Assembly: GCA_963785115.1 (NCBI GenBank)
Contig: CAWATY010000009.1
Coordinates: forward strand, 806,001 to 870,000
Length of the DNA: 64,000 nt
Source of the DNA: JACCWP01 sp963785115
Lineage (GTDB): Bacteria > Actinomycetota > Actinomycetes > Propionibacteriales > Nocardioidaceae
Reading direction: 5' to 3'
Under the pieces are notes generated by a model that was not told where the DNA came from, ran no database searches, and saw only the letters and a program-made list of their open reading frames with translations. This document shows positions 46,713-55,881 of this stretch, piece by piece. Position 1 is the stretch's first letter; each line of letters opens with the position of its first letter. Made by a program: the position numbers and the translations under genes.

Positions 46713-47905
46713 GACCCCTCGTCCTGTCGGGTGTCCTGCGGACCGAAGTCGGCCCCGGCCAGGACCGCCAGCTCGGGTTGCTCTTCCTGCAGCCGGGCGA
46801 AGACCGCGTCGGGGTCCTTGAGGTGGCAGCGCTTGACGTGCCCCGGCCCACGCCCACCCGGCGCGAGGTCGGGGAGCTCGGTCATGCACAGGTCGCCAGG
46901 CACCTTGTCGACGTGCGCGCAGCGCGGGTGGAACGAGCAGCCGTCCGGCGGGTTGAGCAGGCTGGGCGGGATGCCAGGGATGGGGTTCAGCCGCTGGGTC
47001 GTGTCGCCGGCCAGCTCCGGGATGCTGGACAGCAGTCCCCAGGTGTACGGCATCTCGGGGTGGGTGAGGATCTCCTTGCCCGCGCCCCGCTCGACCGCGC
47101 GACCGGCGTACATCACCATCACGTCGTCGGCCATCTCGGCCACGACCCCGAGGTCGTGGGTGATGATGATGATCGCCGAGCCGAAGTCGCGCTGCAGCTC
47201 CTGCAGCAGGTCGAGGATCTGCGCCTGGACGGTGACGTCGAGAGCGGTGGTCGGCTCGTCGGCGATCAGCAGCTTGGGGTCGTTGACCAGCGCCATGGCG
47301 ATCATGGCCCGCTGGCGCATGCCGCCGGAGAACTGGTGCGGGTAGTCGTCGACCCGCCGCTTGGCCTGCGGGATGCCGACCCGGTCGAGCATCTCGACCG
47401 CGCGCTTCCGCGAGTCGGCCTTGGACGCGTCCGGGTGGTGGGCCTGGTAGGCCTCCGTGATCTGGAAGCCGATCGAGTAGAACGGGTGGAGCGCGGTCAG
47501 CGGGTCCTGGAAGATCATCGCGGCCGCCGAGCCGCGCAGCCGGCGCATCCGGCTCTCCTGCAGCCCGATGATCTCGGTGCCGCCGATCCGGATCGAACCG
47601 GTCATCCGGGTGCGCTTGACGTCGTGCAGGCCCATGACGGCCATGCTCGACACCGACTTGCCGGAGCCGGACTCACCGACGATGCCGAGCGTCTTGCCGA
47701 GCTCGACGGTGTAGCTGAGCTCGGTGACCGCCTTGACCAGGCCGTCGGCGGTGGGGAACTGGACGGTCAGGTCCTCGACCACGAGGAACGGCTCGCCCTC
47801 TGCGCCGGGCTGCCACTCCGCGAGATCGAGGTCCGGCCGCGCCCCGGTCGGATCCGAATCGGTCGTGGTGGCGGAATGTGCCCCGCCGGCACCGGGCTCG
47901 CTCAC
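46709..47905 (-). CDS. oppD: Peptide ABC transporter ATP-binding protein (OppD/DppD type)
   Basis: 398 aa from GTG 47905. A hydrophilic N-terminal tail of about 38 residues precedes the ABC domain: Walker A GIVGESGSGKSVSSM, Q-loop AMIFQDPLTALHPFYSIG, signature QFSGGMRQRAMIAMAL, Walker B LLIADEPTTALDVTVQ, His-loop IIITHDLGVV. The oligo/dipeptide-specific C-terminal part has GCSFHPRCAHVDKVPGDLC. It overlaps oppF (ATGA) and oppB. Confidence 0.95.
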   Translation of the reverse strand: MSEPGAGGAHSATTTDSDPTGARPDLDLAEWQPGAEGEPFLVVEDLTVQFPTADGLVKAVTELSYTVELGKTLGIVGESGSGKSVSSMAVMGLHDVKRTRMTGSIRIGGTEIIGLQESRMRRLRGSAAAMIFQDPLTALHPFYSIGFQITEAYQAHHPDASKADSRKRAVEMLDRVGIPQAKRRVDDYPHQFSGGMRQRAMIAMALVNDPKLLIADEPTTALDVTVQAQILDLLQELQRDFGSAIIIITHDLGVVAEMADDVMVMYAGRAVERGAGKEILTHPEMPYTWGLLSSIPELAGDTTQRLNPIPGIPPSLLNPPDGCSFHPRCAHVDKVPGDLCMTELPDLAPGGRGPGHVKRCHLKDPDAVFARLQEEQPELAVLAGADFGPQDTRQDEGS

Positions 47906-48898
47906 GTCAGTCGCACTCTCGGGTCGATGAAGCTGTACATGACGTCGACGATGACATTGGCCAGCACGACGAAGACCGCGCCGATCGCGACCGTCGCCAG
48001 CACGACCGGGAAGTCCTGCTGGAAGATCGCCCGGATCGCCTCACGCCCGATCCCCTGGATGCCGAAGATCTGCTCGGTGAACACGGTGCCGGCCAGCAGC
48101 GCCGCGAAGTCGAGGCCGAAGATCGTCACCACGGGCACGATCGCCGCCCGCAGGGCGTGCTTGACGGTCACTCTGCGGTCGGTGAGCCCCTTCGCCTTGG
48201 CGGTGCGGACGTAGTCCTCGCTCAGCGACTCGATCATCGACCCGCGGCTGAACCGCGCGTACGAGGTGGAGCTCGAGAGCCCCAGCACCAGCCAGGGCAA
48301 GCAGCAGCCCGGTGAACCATGTCCACGGATTCTGCAGTATCGGGTTGTAGTTGCTCTCCGCGAACACGCCCCACTGCACCACGAGGTACAGGTAGGCGAG
48401 CAGGCAGACGATGTAGTAGGGGATCGCGCTCACCAGCAGGGACCCGCCGACGAGCATCCGGTCGGTGTTGCTCCCTCGGCGGCGCGCCGCGAGGGTGCCG
48501 AGCAGCACGCCGAGCGGGAAGAAGATCAACGCCCCGCCGATGGCGATCGAGAGCGTTGCGGGGAACCGGTCCTTCATGATCTCCGTGACCGGCAGCCGGG
48601 TCACGTAGGACGCCCCGAAGCACGGCGCCGGGCAGTCGATGCTGGCGCCGCCGAACGCGATCTCGCGACCGACGAACAGGCCCTTGACGAAGACGCCGTA
48701 CTGCGTCGTCACGGGGTCGTTGAAACCGAGCGTCTCGTTGATCTGTGCGGCCCGCTCCGCCGTGCAGTTGCCGTTGCGGTTGCAGAGGGCCTGCCCGGGG
48801 TCGCTCGGCCCGTAGAAGAACAGCAGGAAGACGCTGGTGATGATGACCACGACGACCAGTGCGGCGGCCACCAGGCGCCGTGCGATGTACCCGATCAT
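47902..48898 (-). CDS. oppB: Peptide ABC transporter permease (OppB type), one frame break
   Basis: Starts at ATG 48898 with GAGGAG before it (MIGYIARRLVAAALVVVVI). About six membrane helices. A roughly 50-residue external loop contains CNRNGNC and CPAPC cysteines. The frame changes near 48300 (CTGCTGCTTGCCCTGG, one extra T). Downstream the EAA-type loop reads LSEDYVRTAKAKGLTDRRVTVKHAL, followed by FTEQIFGIQGIGREA and a terminal DPRVRLT. With the correction the protein is about 331 aa. It pairs with OppC. Confidence 0.92.
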
Positions 48899-48968
48899 GT
48901 GGGGCTCCTCGGTCGGTCTGGGCACCGTGGTGGGGACGGACCACCGGGTCCGCCCCCACTACGGTAGA

Positions 48969-49005
48969 GACCTCACCGGCCGGGCGCAGCCCGACCGGTG
49001 AGGTC
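48969..49005 (-). terminator. Strong hairpin between oppA and oppB
   Basis: GACCTCACCGG (48969-48979) pairs perfectly with CCGGTGAGGTC (48995-49005), and the loop contains a further CGGG/CCCG stem. It lies just after the oppA stop (49011) inside the operon. Such elements usually lower expression of the permease and ATPase genes relative to the abundant binding protein, or protect the oppA mRNA end. No U-tract. Confidence 0.7.
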
Positions 49006-49010
49006 ATCGG

Positions 49011-50747
49011 TTACTCCTCGCTGATCCAGATGTTCTTCCAGGTCGGCATGCCTGCCGTCTCGTCGATGAAGTGGCCCTGGATACGGGACCCGTGCAGCTG
49101 GGCACCGCCGTAGAAGCCGATGTTGACGAGCGGGTAGTAGTCCGTGCTGATCCGCTCATCCAGAGCACCCCAGGCGTCAGCCTGCTCCTCCTGCGGCAGC
49201 AGGATGATCTCCTGGATCTCGTCGTTCACGGACTTCTCGTCGAACTGGGAGTAGTTCGCCGAGCCGTTCGGACCGAACAGCGGCGGGATCCACGAGCTAC
49301 CCGTCGGCCAGTCCTGGCACCAACCGCCGGAGCGGATGTTGATCGGGGTGTCAGGGTTGGTGTTCTGGGTCGGGATCTTGTTGATCGTCGAGGCGATCGG
49401 GTTCGGGTCGAACCCAGCCTCCTCGTAGGCCTCGACAAGCACGTTCTTGACGTCGACCGAGATCGGGTCGTCCGCCGCGAACAGGAAGTCGAGCTGGTAG
49501 CCCTCTTCGCCGGCCTCCTGCAGCATCTGCTTGGCCTTGGCCGGGTCGGTCTCCTGGCCACCGTTGCCGAGGATGTCGTAGCTGGGCTTACCCGGGATGC
49601 CAGGCGGCATGATGCTGTCGCCGGGGATCCGGGTGACTCCGACAATCTCACCGGACGTCAGCCACTGGTCCTTGTACGGGTAGGCCAGGCCGATCGCCTT
49701 GCGCACGTTGATGTCGGTGATCTTGCGGTAGTCGAGGTACCAGAACCGGGTACAGGGGACACCACCGGTGACGGTGTTGCCGGTCTCCTGCGCCTTGGCC
49801 CAGTCGGACTGCAGCACGTCGTCGTAGGTGAGGGTGGTCTGCGCCTCGCCCTGGTCACCGATGATCTTGGCGTCCAGCGCCGTCGAGTCCTCGGTCAGAC
49901 TGAAGTCGTACTCGTCCGGGTACTGGGTGCGGCCCGGGTCGGTCGCCGGGTCCCACTCGGGGTTCTGCACCAGCGTCAGCGACTCGCCCGGCGTGTAGTC
50001 GTCGAACATGTACGGGCCGGTGGCCAGCGGGTGCTGCTGGTAGTCGGCCGGGTCGCTCGCGTCCTCAGGGATCGGGCTGATCGCCGGGAACGCGCCCCAG
50101 TAGGGCATGTCGGGGAACGGCTTGGACATCTTGATCGTCAGCTCGTTGCCGTCGACCGTCGCGCCCTCCCACTCTCCGTCCGGGTCGGTGTAGGGGCCCT
50201 GGTACTTGTCACCGCCCTCGAAGTACTCGTTGTTGTACGCCGCGCCGCCCGGGAAGGTGTCCCGGTCGAAGGCGCGCTTGAGGCCCCAGATGTAGTCCTC
50301 GGGAGCGACCTCGTCACCGGTCTCGTACTTCACGCCCTCGCGCAGGGTGAAGGTCCACTCGGTGAAGTCGTCGTTGGACTCCCACTTGGTGGCGAGGTCG
50401 GGGATCAGCGTCGTCTCGCCGCTCTCCTCGTCGTACACGTACTGCGTCAGGGACCGCACCACGAGGTTGCTCAGGATCGAGCCAGTGTTGACGTAGTAGG
50501 CCTCGGTCGGGTCCATCGTGGTCAGACCGGCGTAGGACAGCACGGTGACCGTGCCGCCCTCGGTCGCGCCGTCGATCTCGACCGGGCCGTCGACCTGGGA
50601 CTGGTCCTGACCCTTGCCGGATTCCCCGGCCTCGTTGAACGTCTGTTCACTGCCCGGATCGGAGTTGCCCCCGCTGCCTCCACAGGCCGCCAACCCCACC
50701 AGCGCACCAGCGCTGATGGCGGCGAGCACCGCCTTCTTCACCTGCAT
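49011..50747 (-). CDS. oppA: Peptide ABC transporter substrate-binding lipoprotein (SBP family 5)
   Basis: 578 aa from ATG 50747. Signal peptide MQVKKAVLAAISAGALVGLAAC with lipobox LAAC, lipid Cys about 22. Another in-frame ATG lies 30 nt upstream (50777) but would bury the signal. The family 5 solute-binding fold shows LTTMDPTEAYYVNT, WTFTLREGVKYETGDEVAPED (in parts), AFPAISPIPED, HPLATGPYMFDDYTPGESLTL, LTYDDVLQSDWAK and INVRKAIGLAYPYKD. It delivers peptides or similar ligands to OppBC. Ligand unknown. It lies between oppC and oppB, an uncommon gene order. Confidence 0.94.
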   Translation of the reverse strand: MQVKKAVLAAISAGALVGLAACGGSGGNSDPGSEQTFNEAGESGKGQDQSQVDGPVEIDGATEGGTVTVLSYAGLTTMDPTEAYYVNTGSILSNLVVRSLTQYVYDEESGETTLIPDLATKWESNDDFTEWTFTLREGVKYETGDEVAPEDYIWGLKRAFDRDTFPGGAAYNNEYFEGGDKYQGPYTDPDGEWEGATVDGNELTIKMSKPFPDMPYWGAFPAISPIPEDASDPADYQQHPLATGPYMFDDYTPGESLTLVQNPEWDPATDPGRTQYPDEYDFSLTEDSTALDAKIIGDQGEAQTTLTYDDVLQSDWAKAQETGNTVTGGVPCTRFWYLDYRKITDINVRKAIGLAYPYKDQWLTSGEIVGVTRIPGDSIMPPGIPGKPSYDILGNGGQETDPAKAKQMLQEAGEEGYQLDFLFAADDPISVDVKNVLVEAYEEAGFDPNPIASTINKIPTQNTNPDTPINIRSGGWCQDWPTGSSWIPPLFGPNGSANYSQFDEKSVNDEIQEIILLPQEEQADAWGALDERISTDYYPLVNIGFYGGAQLHGSRIQGHFIDETAGMPTWKNIWISEE

Positions 50748-50803
50748 GTGTGTCCAACCCCTTCCGTGGGTCTTCATCTGTGTCCGCGCCGCCCCGTCCG
50801 GGG

Positions 50804-51808
50804 TCACCGGCGAGTGCGTGGGTCGAAGGCGTCTCGGATCGAGTCGCCGAGGAGGTTGAGCGCGATGACGAGGAGCATGATCCCGACGATCGGCGCCCAG
50901 AGGTACAGCGGATAGGACTCGAAGAAGCTCTGCGCCCGCACGATGGTGTAGCCCCAGCTGGGGCGGTTCGTGAGGCCAACGCCGAGGTAGGCGAGGCCCG
51001 CCTCGGCGGCGACGAAGGCGGGTAGGCCCAGCGAGAACGACACCACGATCGGCGCGATCAGGTTGGGCAGCAGCTCGCGGAACAGGATCACCCGGGTCGG
51101 CACGCCGATCACGCGCGCCGCCTCGACGAACTCCCGCTCTCGCAACGAGAGGACCTCGCCACGGATCAACCGGGCAAGACCCATCCAGGTGAAGAAGGTC
51201 AGGATGGAGACCAGGGAGATGAACTGCACCCGGTCGAGGCCGTCGAGGTCGTTCGCGAACCGGTTGATGATGATGGCGGCCAGCGCGAGCGCGCCGAGCA
51301 GGAACGGGAAGGACAGGAACACGTCGATCACGAACGTGATCACGCGGTCGGCCCAGCCGCGGCTGAAGCCGGCGACCAGGCCGATCACGACGCCGATGAT
51401 CGTCGTCAGGATCGCCGCGATGCTCGCGACCTCGAGCGAGGTGCGCGCGCCGTACAGCCACTCGGCCGTCAGGTCGTTGGCCGTGCGGGGGGCGATGCCG
51501 AGGGGGTGGTCCCAGGTGAAGGCGTTCTGCGGCGGTCCGACCAGGCCGTAGCCGGTGGCGAGGTCGAGCTCCTCCGACGGGTCGCCGGTGCGCAGCTCGA
51601 CGCCGAACAGGTTGCAGATCAGCGGTGCGGCCGCGGCGATCACGACGAACAGCACGATGGTCGCCGCGCAGATGACGGCCACCTTGTCGGCCAGCAGCCG
51701 TTCCATCGCGATACGGGTGGGCGACCTGCCATGGACCTTGCCGGCCTCCGGCGCATCGATCACGGACTCACTGACCAAGGCCTCGACAGGTGGCAGCGAC
51801 ATGGTCAC
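50804..51808 (-). CDS. oppC: Peptide ABC transporter permease (OppC type)
   Basis: 334 aa from GTG 51808 (a second start, ATG, follows two codons later). A cytoplasmic tail of about 40 residues precedes a first helix (KVAVICAATIVLFVVIAAAAP), a periplasmic loop, and five more helices. The EAA loop EFVEAARVIGVPTRVILFRELLPN contacts the ATPases. C-terminal GDSIRDAFDPRTRR is typical of DppC/OppC. First gene of oppC-A-B-D-F, with a TACAGT -10-like box upstream. Confidence 0.94.
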   Translation of the reverse strand: MTMSLPPVEALVSESVIDAPEAGKVHGRSPTRIAMERLLADKVAVICAATIVLFVVIAAAAPLICNLFGVELRTGDPSEELDLATGYGLVGPPQNAFTWDHPLGIAPRTANDLTAEWLYGARTSLEVASIAAILTTIIGVVIGLVAGFSRGWADRVITFVIDVFLSFPFLLGALALAAIIINRFANDLDGLDRVQFISLVSILTFFTWMGLARLIRGEVLSLREREFVEAARVIGVPTRVILFRELLPNLIAPIVVSFSLGLPAFVAAEAGLAYLGVGLTNRPSWGYTIVRAQSFFESYPLYLWAPIVGIMLLVIALNLLGDSIRDAFDPRTRR

Positions 51809-51864
51809 CCTTCGTCGATCGGCCTGGCTCGGACGTAGTCACCCCAGCGGGGTCGACCGATCGG

Positions 51865-51870
51865 ACTGTA
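51865..51870 (-). promoter_or_regulatory. Possible -10 of the opp operon (TACAGT)
   Basis: The 124-nt gap between oppC and the aspS stop has one TANNNT match, TACAGT, 57 nt before the oppC GTG, with GAAGGG as ribosome site. A -35 is not clear, so the call is tentative. Confidence 0.3.
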
Positions 51871-51932
51871 GATGACCCGATCTGGGGGTTAGGGCACCAG
51901 CCGGTAACGATCTGGGAACGCTTGTCGTGCGG

Positions 51933-53711
51933 TTACTTTGCGTCACCGGATCGGGGTTCGGGAGCCGCGTCGACCCCTGCCTCGCGTCGTTGCGCCGCGC
52001 TGATCGGGCTCGGCGCACCGGTGAGCGGATCGCCGCCGGACGCGGTCTTGGGGAACGCGATCACGTCGCGGATCGAGTCGACACCGGCCATCAGCGCGCA
52101 CAGCCGGTCGAGCCCCAGGGCGATGCCGCCGTGCGGCGGCGGCCCGTACGCGAATGCCTCCAGCAGGAAGCCGAACTGGCTCTGCGCCTCGTCCGGCGTC
52201 AGCCCGATCACGTCGAAGACCCGCTGTTGCATCTCGCTGCGGTGGATACGGATGCTGCCGCCACCGATCTCGGTGCCGTTGAGCACGATGTCGTAGGCCT
52301 GGCTGAGGGCTTCGGCCGGTCGCTGGTGGAAGTCGGCGGCGTGCTCGGCCAGTGGCGCGGTGAACGGGTGGTGGATCGCCGTCCAGCCGCCGTCATCGGT
52401 GCGCTCGAACATCGGCGCGTCGACGACCCAGCAGAACTCCCAGCGGGAGTGGTCGATCAGGTCGCACCGCTCCCCCACCTCGAGTCGGGTGGCGGCGAGC
52501 AGGCCGAGCGCCTCGTTGCGGGTACCGGCGGCGAAGAAGACGCAGTCGCCCGGCTTCGCTCTGGCGTGCGCGACCAGCCCGGCGCGCTCGGACTCCGAGA
52601 AGTTCTTGGCGATCGGCCCGCCGAGGCTCCCGTCGTCCTGCACCAGCACGTAGGCGAGACCCTTGGCGCCCCGCGAGCGCGCCCACTCCTGCCAGGCGTC
52701 CAGCTGCTTGCGCGGCTGCGACGCGCCTCCTGGCATGACGACCGCACCGACGTGCCAGTCGACGCCCTTTCGCTGGAAGACCCGGAACGGGCTTTCGCTG
52801 AAGTAGTCGGTGAAGTCGACCAGCTCGCAGCCGAACCGCAGGTCGGGCCGGTCGATGCCGAAGCGACGCATCGCCTCGGCGTAGGTCATCCGTGGGATGG
52901 GCGTGCTGATCTCGTACCCGAGCACGTCGCGCCATAGCCGCACGAGCACCTGTTCGGTGAGCGCGACGACGTCGTCGGTGTCGGCGAAGCTGAGCTCGAC
53001 GTCGAGCTGGGTGAACTCCGGCTGCCGGTCGGCGCGGAAGTCCTCGTCACGGAAGCAGCGGGCGATCTGGTAGTAGCGCTCGACGCCGGCGACCATCAGC
53101 AGCTGCTTGAACAGCTGCGGCGACTGCGGGAGCGCGTACCAGTGACCCGGCTGCAGCCGGACCGGGACCAGGAAGTCGCGGGCGCCCTCGGGGGTGGATC
53201 GGGTGAGGTACGGCGTCTCGACGTCGAGGAACCCGTTGTGGTCCATCACCTCGCGGATCAGCCGCGTCACCTGCGAGCGCAGCCGGATCGAGCGCGCCAT
53301 CTCGGGGCGGCGCAGGTCGAGGTAGCGGTGCCGCAGCCGCACCTCCTCGCCCACCGGGGTGGTGTGGTGCTCCTCCACCGGGAAGGGCAGCGCGGCCGAC
53401 TCGCTGAGCACCTCGACGCCCTCGTGGCCGGGCAGCGCCACGACCTCGATCGCCCCGGTCGGCAGCGCGTCGTTGGCGTTGCCCGCCGGCCGGGCCGTCA
53501 CCGTGCCGATCACGCGCAGGCAGAACTCCTGGCGCAGCGGCCGCGCCACCTCTTCGTCGCGGATCACCACCTGGACCACGCCGCTGGCGTCGCGCAGGTC
53601 GACGAACGCCACCCCGCCGTGGTCGCGACGGCGGGCGACCCACCCGGCCAGCACCACCTGCTCGTCGACGTGGTCCTCGCGCAGGCTCCCGGCGTCGTGG
53701 CTGCGGATCAC
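51933..53711 (-). CDS. aspS: Aspartyl-tRNA synthetase
   Basis: 592 aa from GTG 53711 (GTGA overlap with hisS). The N-terminal OB anticodon domain has VVLAGWVARRRDHGGVAFVD. Catalytic core: RHRYLDLRRPEM, RSTPEGARDFLVP, QSPQLFKQLLM, motif 2 YQIARCFRDEDFRADRQPEFTQ (in parts), the bacterial GAD insertion, and motif 3 GIALGLDRLCALMAG. The C-terminal about 30 residues (PEPRSGDAK) are variable. Whether it also charges tRNA-Asn cannot be settled from this window; no asnS or gat genes are here. Confidence 0.97.
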   Translation of the reverse strand: MIRSHDAGSLREDHVDEQVVLAGWVARRRDHGGVAFVDLRDASGVVQVVIRDEEVARPLRQEFCLRVIGTVTARPAGNANDALPTGAIEVVALPGHEGVEVLSESAALPFPVEEHHTTPVGEEVRLRHRYLDLRRPEMARSIRLRSQVTRLIREVMDHNGFLDVETPYLTRSTPEGARDFLVPVRLQPGHWYALPQSPQLFKQLLMVAGVERYYQIARCFRDEDFRADRQPEFTQLDVELSFADTDDVVALTEQVLVRLWRDVLGYEISTPIPRMTYAEAMRRFGIDRPDLRFGCELVDFTDYFSESPFRVFQRKGVDWHVGAVVMPGGASQPRKQLDAWQEWARSRGAKGLAYVLVQDDGSLGGPIAKNFSESERAGLVAHARAKPGDCVFFAAGTRNEALGLLAATRLEVGERCDLIDHSRWEFCWVVDAPMFERTDDGGWTAIHHPFTAPLAEHAADFHQRPAEALSQAYDIVLNGTEIGGGSIRIHRSEMQQRVFDVIGLTPDEAQSQFGFLLEAFAYGPPPHGGIALGLDRLCALMAGVDSIRDVIAFPKTASGGDPLTGAPSPISAAQRREAGVDAAPEPRSGDAK

Positions 53712-55053
53712 TGCGGCGGCTCCTCGCGGTAGCTGAGCTGGGGACGCAGGTCGACGTCGGGCGGGCGCCAGGTCTGCGGGTCGGCGTCGACCTGGTCGCC
53801 GCTGCGGATGTCCTTGACCTGGTGCGGGTCGCCGGCGGTGCCGGGGAACCAGACGTACGGGATGCCACGCCGGTCGGCGTGCCGGATCTGCCGGCCGAAC
53901 TTGGCTGCTTTCGGCGCCACCTCGGTGGCGATGCCCCGGGCGCGCAGCATCCGCGCGACGTCGCGGGCCAGCGGCCGGTCGTCGTCGGTCGGCAGCGCGA
54001 CGAGCACGCACGACGGCACCGAACGGGTGGCGTCGAGCTGCCCCCGCGCGATCAGCGGCACCAGCAGCCGGCTGATGCCGAGCGAGATGCCGACCCCGGG
54101 GTAGGTGGTCTTGCCGTCGGAGGCGAGCGAGTCGTAGCGGCCGCCGGCGCAGATGGACAGCGCGCCGTGCGTCTCCGCGAAGCCCTCGAAGACGGTGCCG
54201 GTGTAGTAGTCCAGACCCCGCGCGATCCGCAGGTCGGCGACCACCCGGAAGCGGTCCGAGCGCAGGTGTGCTGCACCCTCGACCGCGCGGACGAGACCGT
54301 CGAGCCCCTCGTCGAGCAACGGGTGCTCGACACCGAGCGCCCGCACCTCGTCGGCAAAGGACGCGTCGTCGCCGGTGATGGCAGCGAGGGCGAGGCACTG
54401 GTCGGCCTGCCCGTCGTCGAGGCCGGCCTCGTCGGTCAGCACCGCGCGTACGCCGTCGGCCCCACCTTGTCCAGCTTGTCGATCGCCCGGATGACCGCCT
54501 GCGGATCCGGTGCGCCGATGCCGAGGTAGAACCCCTCGATCAGCTTGCGGTTGTTGACCCGCAGCGTCACCGGGGGAAGCCGCAGCCGGCTCAGCGCCGC
54601 GGCCATGACCTCGGTGACCTCGACGTCGGCGTCGAAGCCGAGCTCGTCGCGGCCGATGATGTCGATGTCGGCCTGGGTGAACTCGCGGTAGCGGCCTTCC
54701 TGCGGGCGCTCGCCCCGCCAGCAGCGCTGGATCTGGTAGCGACGGAAGGGGAACTCGAGCTTGCCGGCGTGCTCGAGCACGTAGCGCGCGAACGGGACCG
54801 TCAGGTCGAAGTGCAGGCCCCACCCGGTGTGGTCCCCGTCATCGTCTGCCTGCAGCCGGCGCAGCACGTAGACCTCCTTCGAGGTCTCGCCCTTGCGCAG
54901 CAGCTGGTCGAGCGGCTCCACCGCCCGGGTCTCCACCGACGCGAACCCGTGCAGCTCGAACGTCTCGCGCAGCGAGTCGATCACGACGAGCTCGGCGGCG
55001 CGCTGGCTCGGCAGGAACTCGGGGAACCCCGACAGCGGGGTCGGTCGGCTCAC
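53708..55053 (-). CDS. hisS: Histidyl-tRNA synthetase, one frame break
   Basis: Starts at GTG 55053 (SRPTPLSGFPEFLPSQRAAE). Class II core: motif 1 region, LHFDLTVPFARYV, motif 2 RRYQIQRCWRGERPQEGRYR, and FTQADIDIIG. The HisRS signatures ARGLDYYTGTVFEGFAE (in this gene RIARGLDYYTGTVFEGF) and the C-terminal anticodon domain with LIARGQ...VLVALPTDDD lie in another frame. The break is near 54460: GACAAGGTGGGGCCGACGG appears to lack one G, giving a stop soon after DKVG. Restoring it gives about 448 aa. A homopolymer error is the simplest explanation. Confidence 0.93.
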
Positions 55054-55730
55054 GCCGCGAGGCCGGCGAGGAACGGGTTCGTCGCCCGCTCCCGCCCGAT
55101 CGTCGTCTGCTCGCCGTGACCGGGCAGGACCACCACCCGGTCGTCGAGCGGCAGGACGCGAGTCGCCAGGCTGCGCAGCATCGCCGCGTGGTCGCCACCG
55201 GGCAGGTCGGTCCGTCCGATCGACCCCGCGAACAGCAGGTCCCCGGCGAACATCACCTCGGGGACGTCGTCGGGGCCGTCGTAGGGCGTACGGAACACGA
55301 CCGAGCCCTCGGTGTGGCCCGGGGTGTGATCGACGGCGAAGGTGACGCCGGCCAGCGTCAGCTGCTGGCCGTCGGCGAGGTCGCGCACGTCGTCGGGCTC
55401 GGCGAACGTCGTACCCAGACCGGCCAGCAGCGCGGCGGAGTCGGCGCCCAGACCGGCGGCGGGGTCGGTGAGCAGGTGCCGGTCGGCGGGGTGGATCCAG
55501 GCGGCGGTGTCGTACGCGCCTGCCAGCGGCGCCACCGACCAGACGTGGTCGACGTGGCCGTGGGTGGCCACGACCGCAACGGGCTTGAGCCGGTGCTCGT
55601 CGACGACCCGACGCACCCCGTCGGCCGCGTCCATGCCGGGATCGACGACCACGCACTCACTGCCCGGGCCGGTGGCCACCACCCAGCAGTTGGTGCCCCA
55701 CGGGCCGGCGGGGAATCCGGCGATGAGCAT
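55050..55730 (-). CDS. Metallo-beta-lactamase-fold hydrolase (glyoxalase II-like)
   Basis: 226 aa from ATG 55730. Begins MLIAGFPAGPWGTNCWVV. The zinc motif is ATHGHVDHVW (HxHxDH), with further ligands in VDHTPGHTEGSVVF, MFAGDLLFAGSIGRTDL and VVLPGHGEQTTIGRER. It probably hydrolyses a thioester such as a hydroxyacylglutathione or mycothiol analogue, but the substrate is not determinable. It overlaps hisS (GTGA), a common actinobacterial pairing. Confidence 0.9.
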   Translation of the reverse strand: MLIAGFPAGPWGTNCWVVATGPGSECVVVDPGMDAADGVRRVVDEHRLKPVAVVATHGHVDHVWSVAPLAGAYDTAAWIHPADRHLLTDPAAGLGADSAALLAGLGTTFAEPDDVRDLADGQQLTLAGVTFAVDHTPGHTEGSVVFRTPYDGPDDVPEVMFAGDLLFAGSIGRTDLPGGDHAAMLRSLATRVLPLDDRVVVLPGHGEQTTIGRERATNPFLAGLAA

Positions 55731-55839
55731 GGCCGCCAGCGTACGCGGACGGTCACCGCGGGGATGCGCCCAGGTCACGGCTCGGCAACGTCGCTCGGCG
55801 GTGTGGTCGACTGGCCGCGGCGGTGCGCCGGGCCACACC

Positions 55840-55845
55840 TAGACT
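55840..55845 (+). promoter_or_regulatory. Probable -10 of the cyclophilin-like gene (TAGACT)
   Basis: CACCTAGACTGCAC on the plus strand, 36 nt before the GTG at 55882, followed by a CAGGAGGAA ribosome site. It is the same TAGACT hexamer as the minus-strand promoters. Confidence 0.5.
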
Positions 55846-55881
55846 GCACGCCGCACGAGCCGAGCAGGAGGAACGTCTGAC

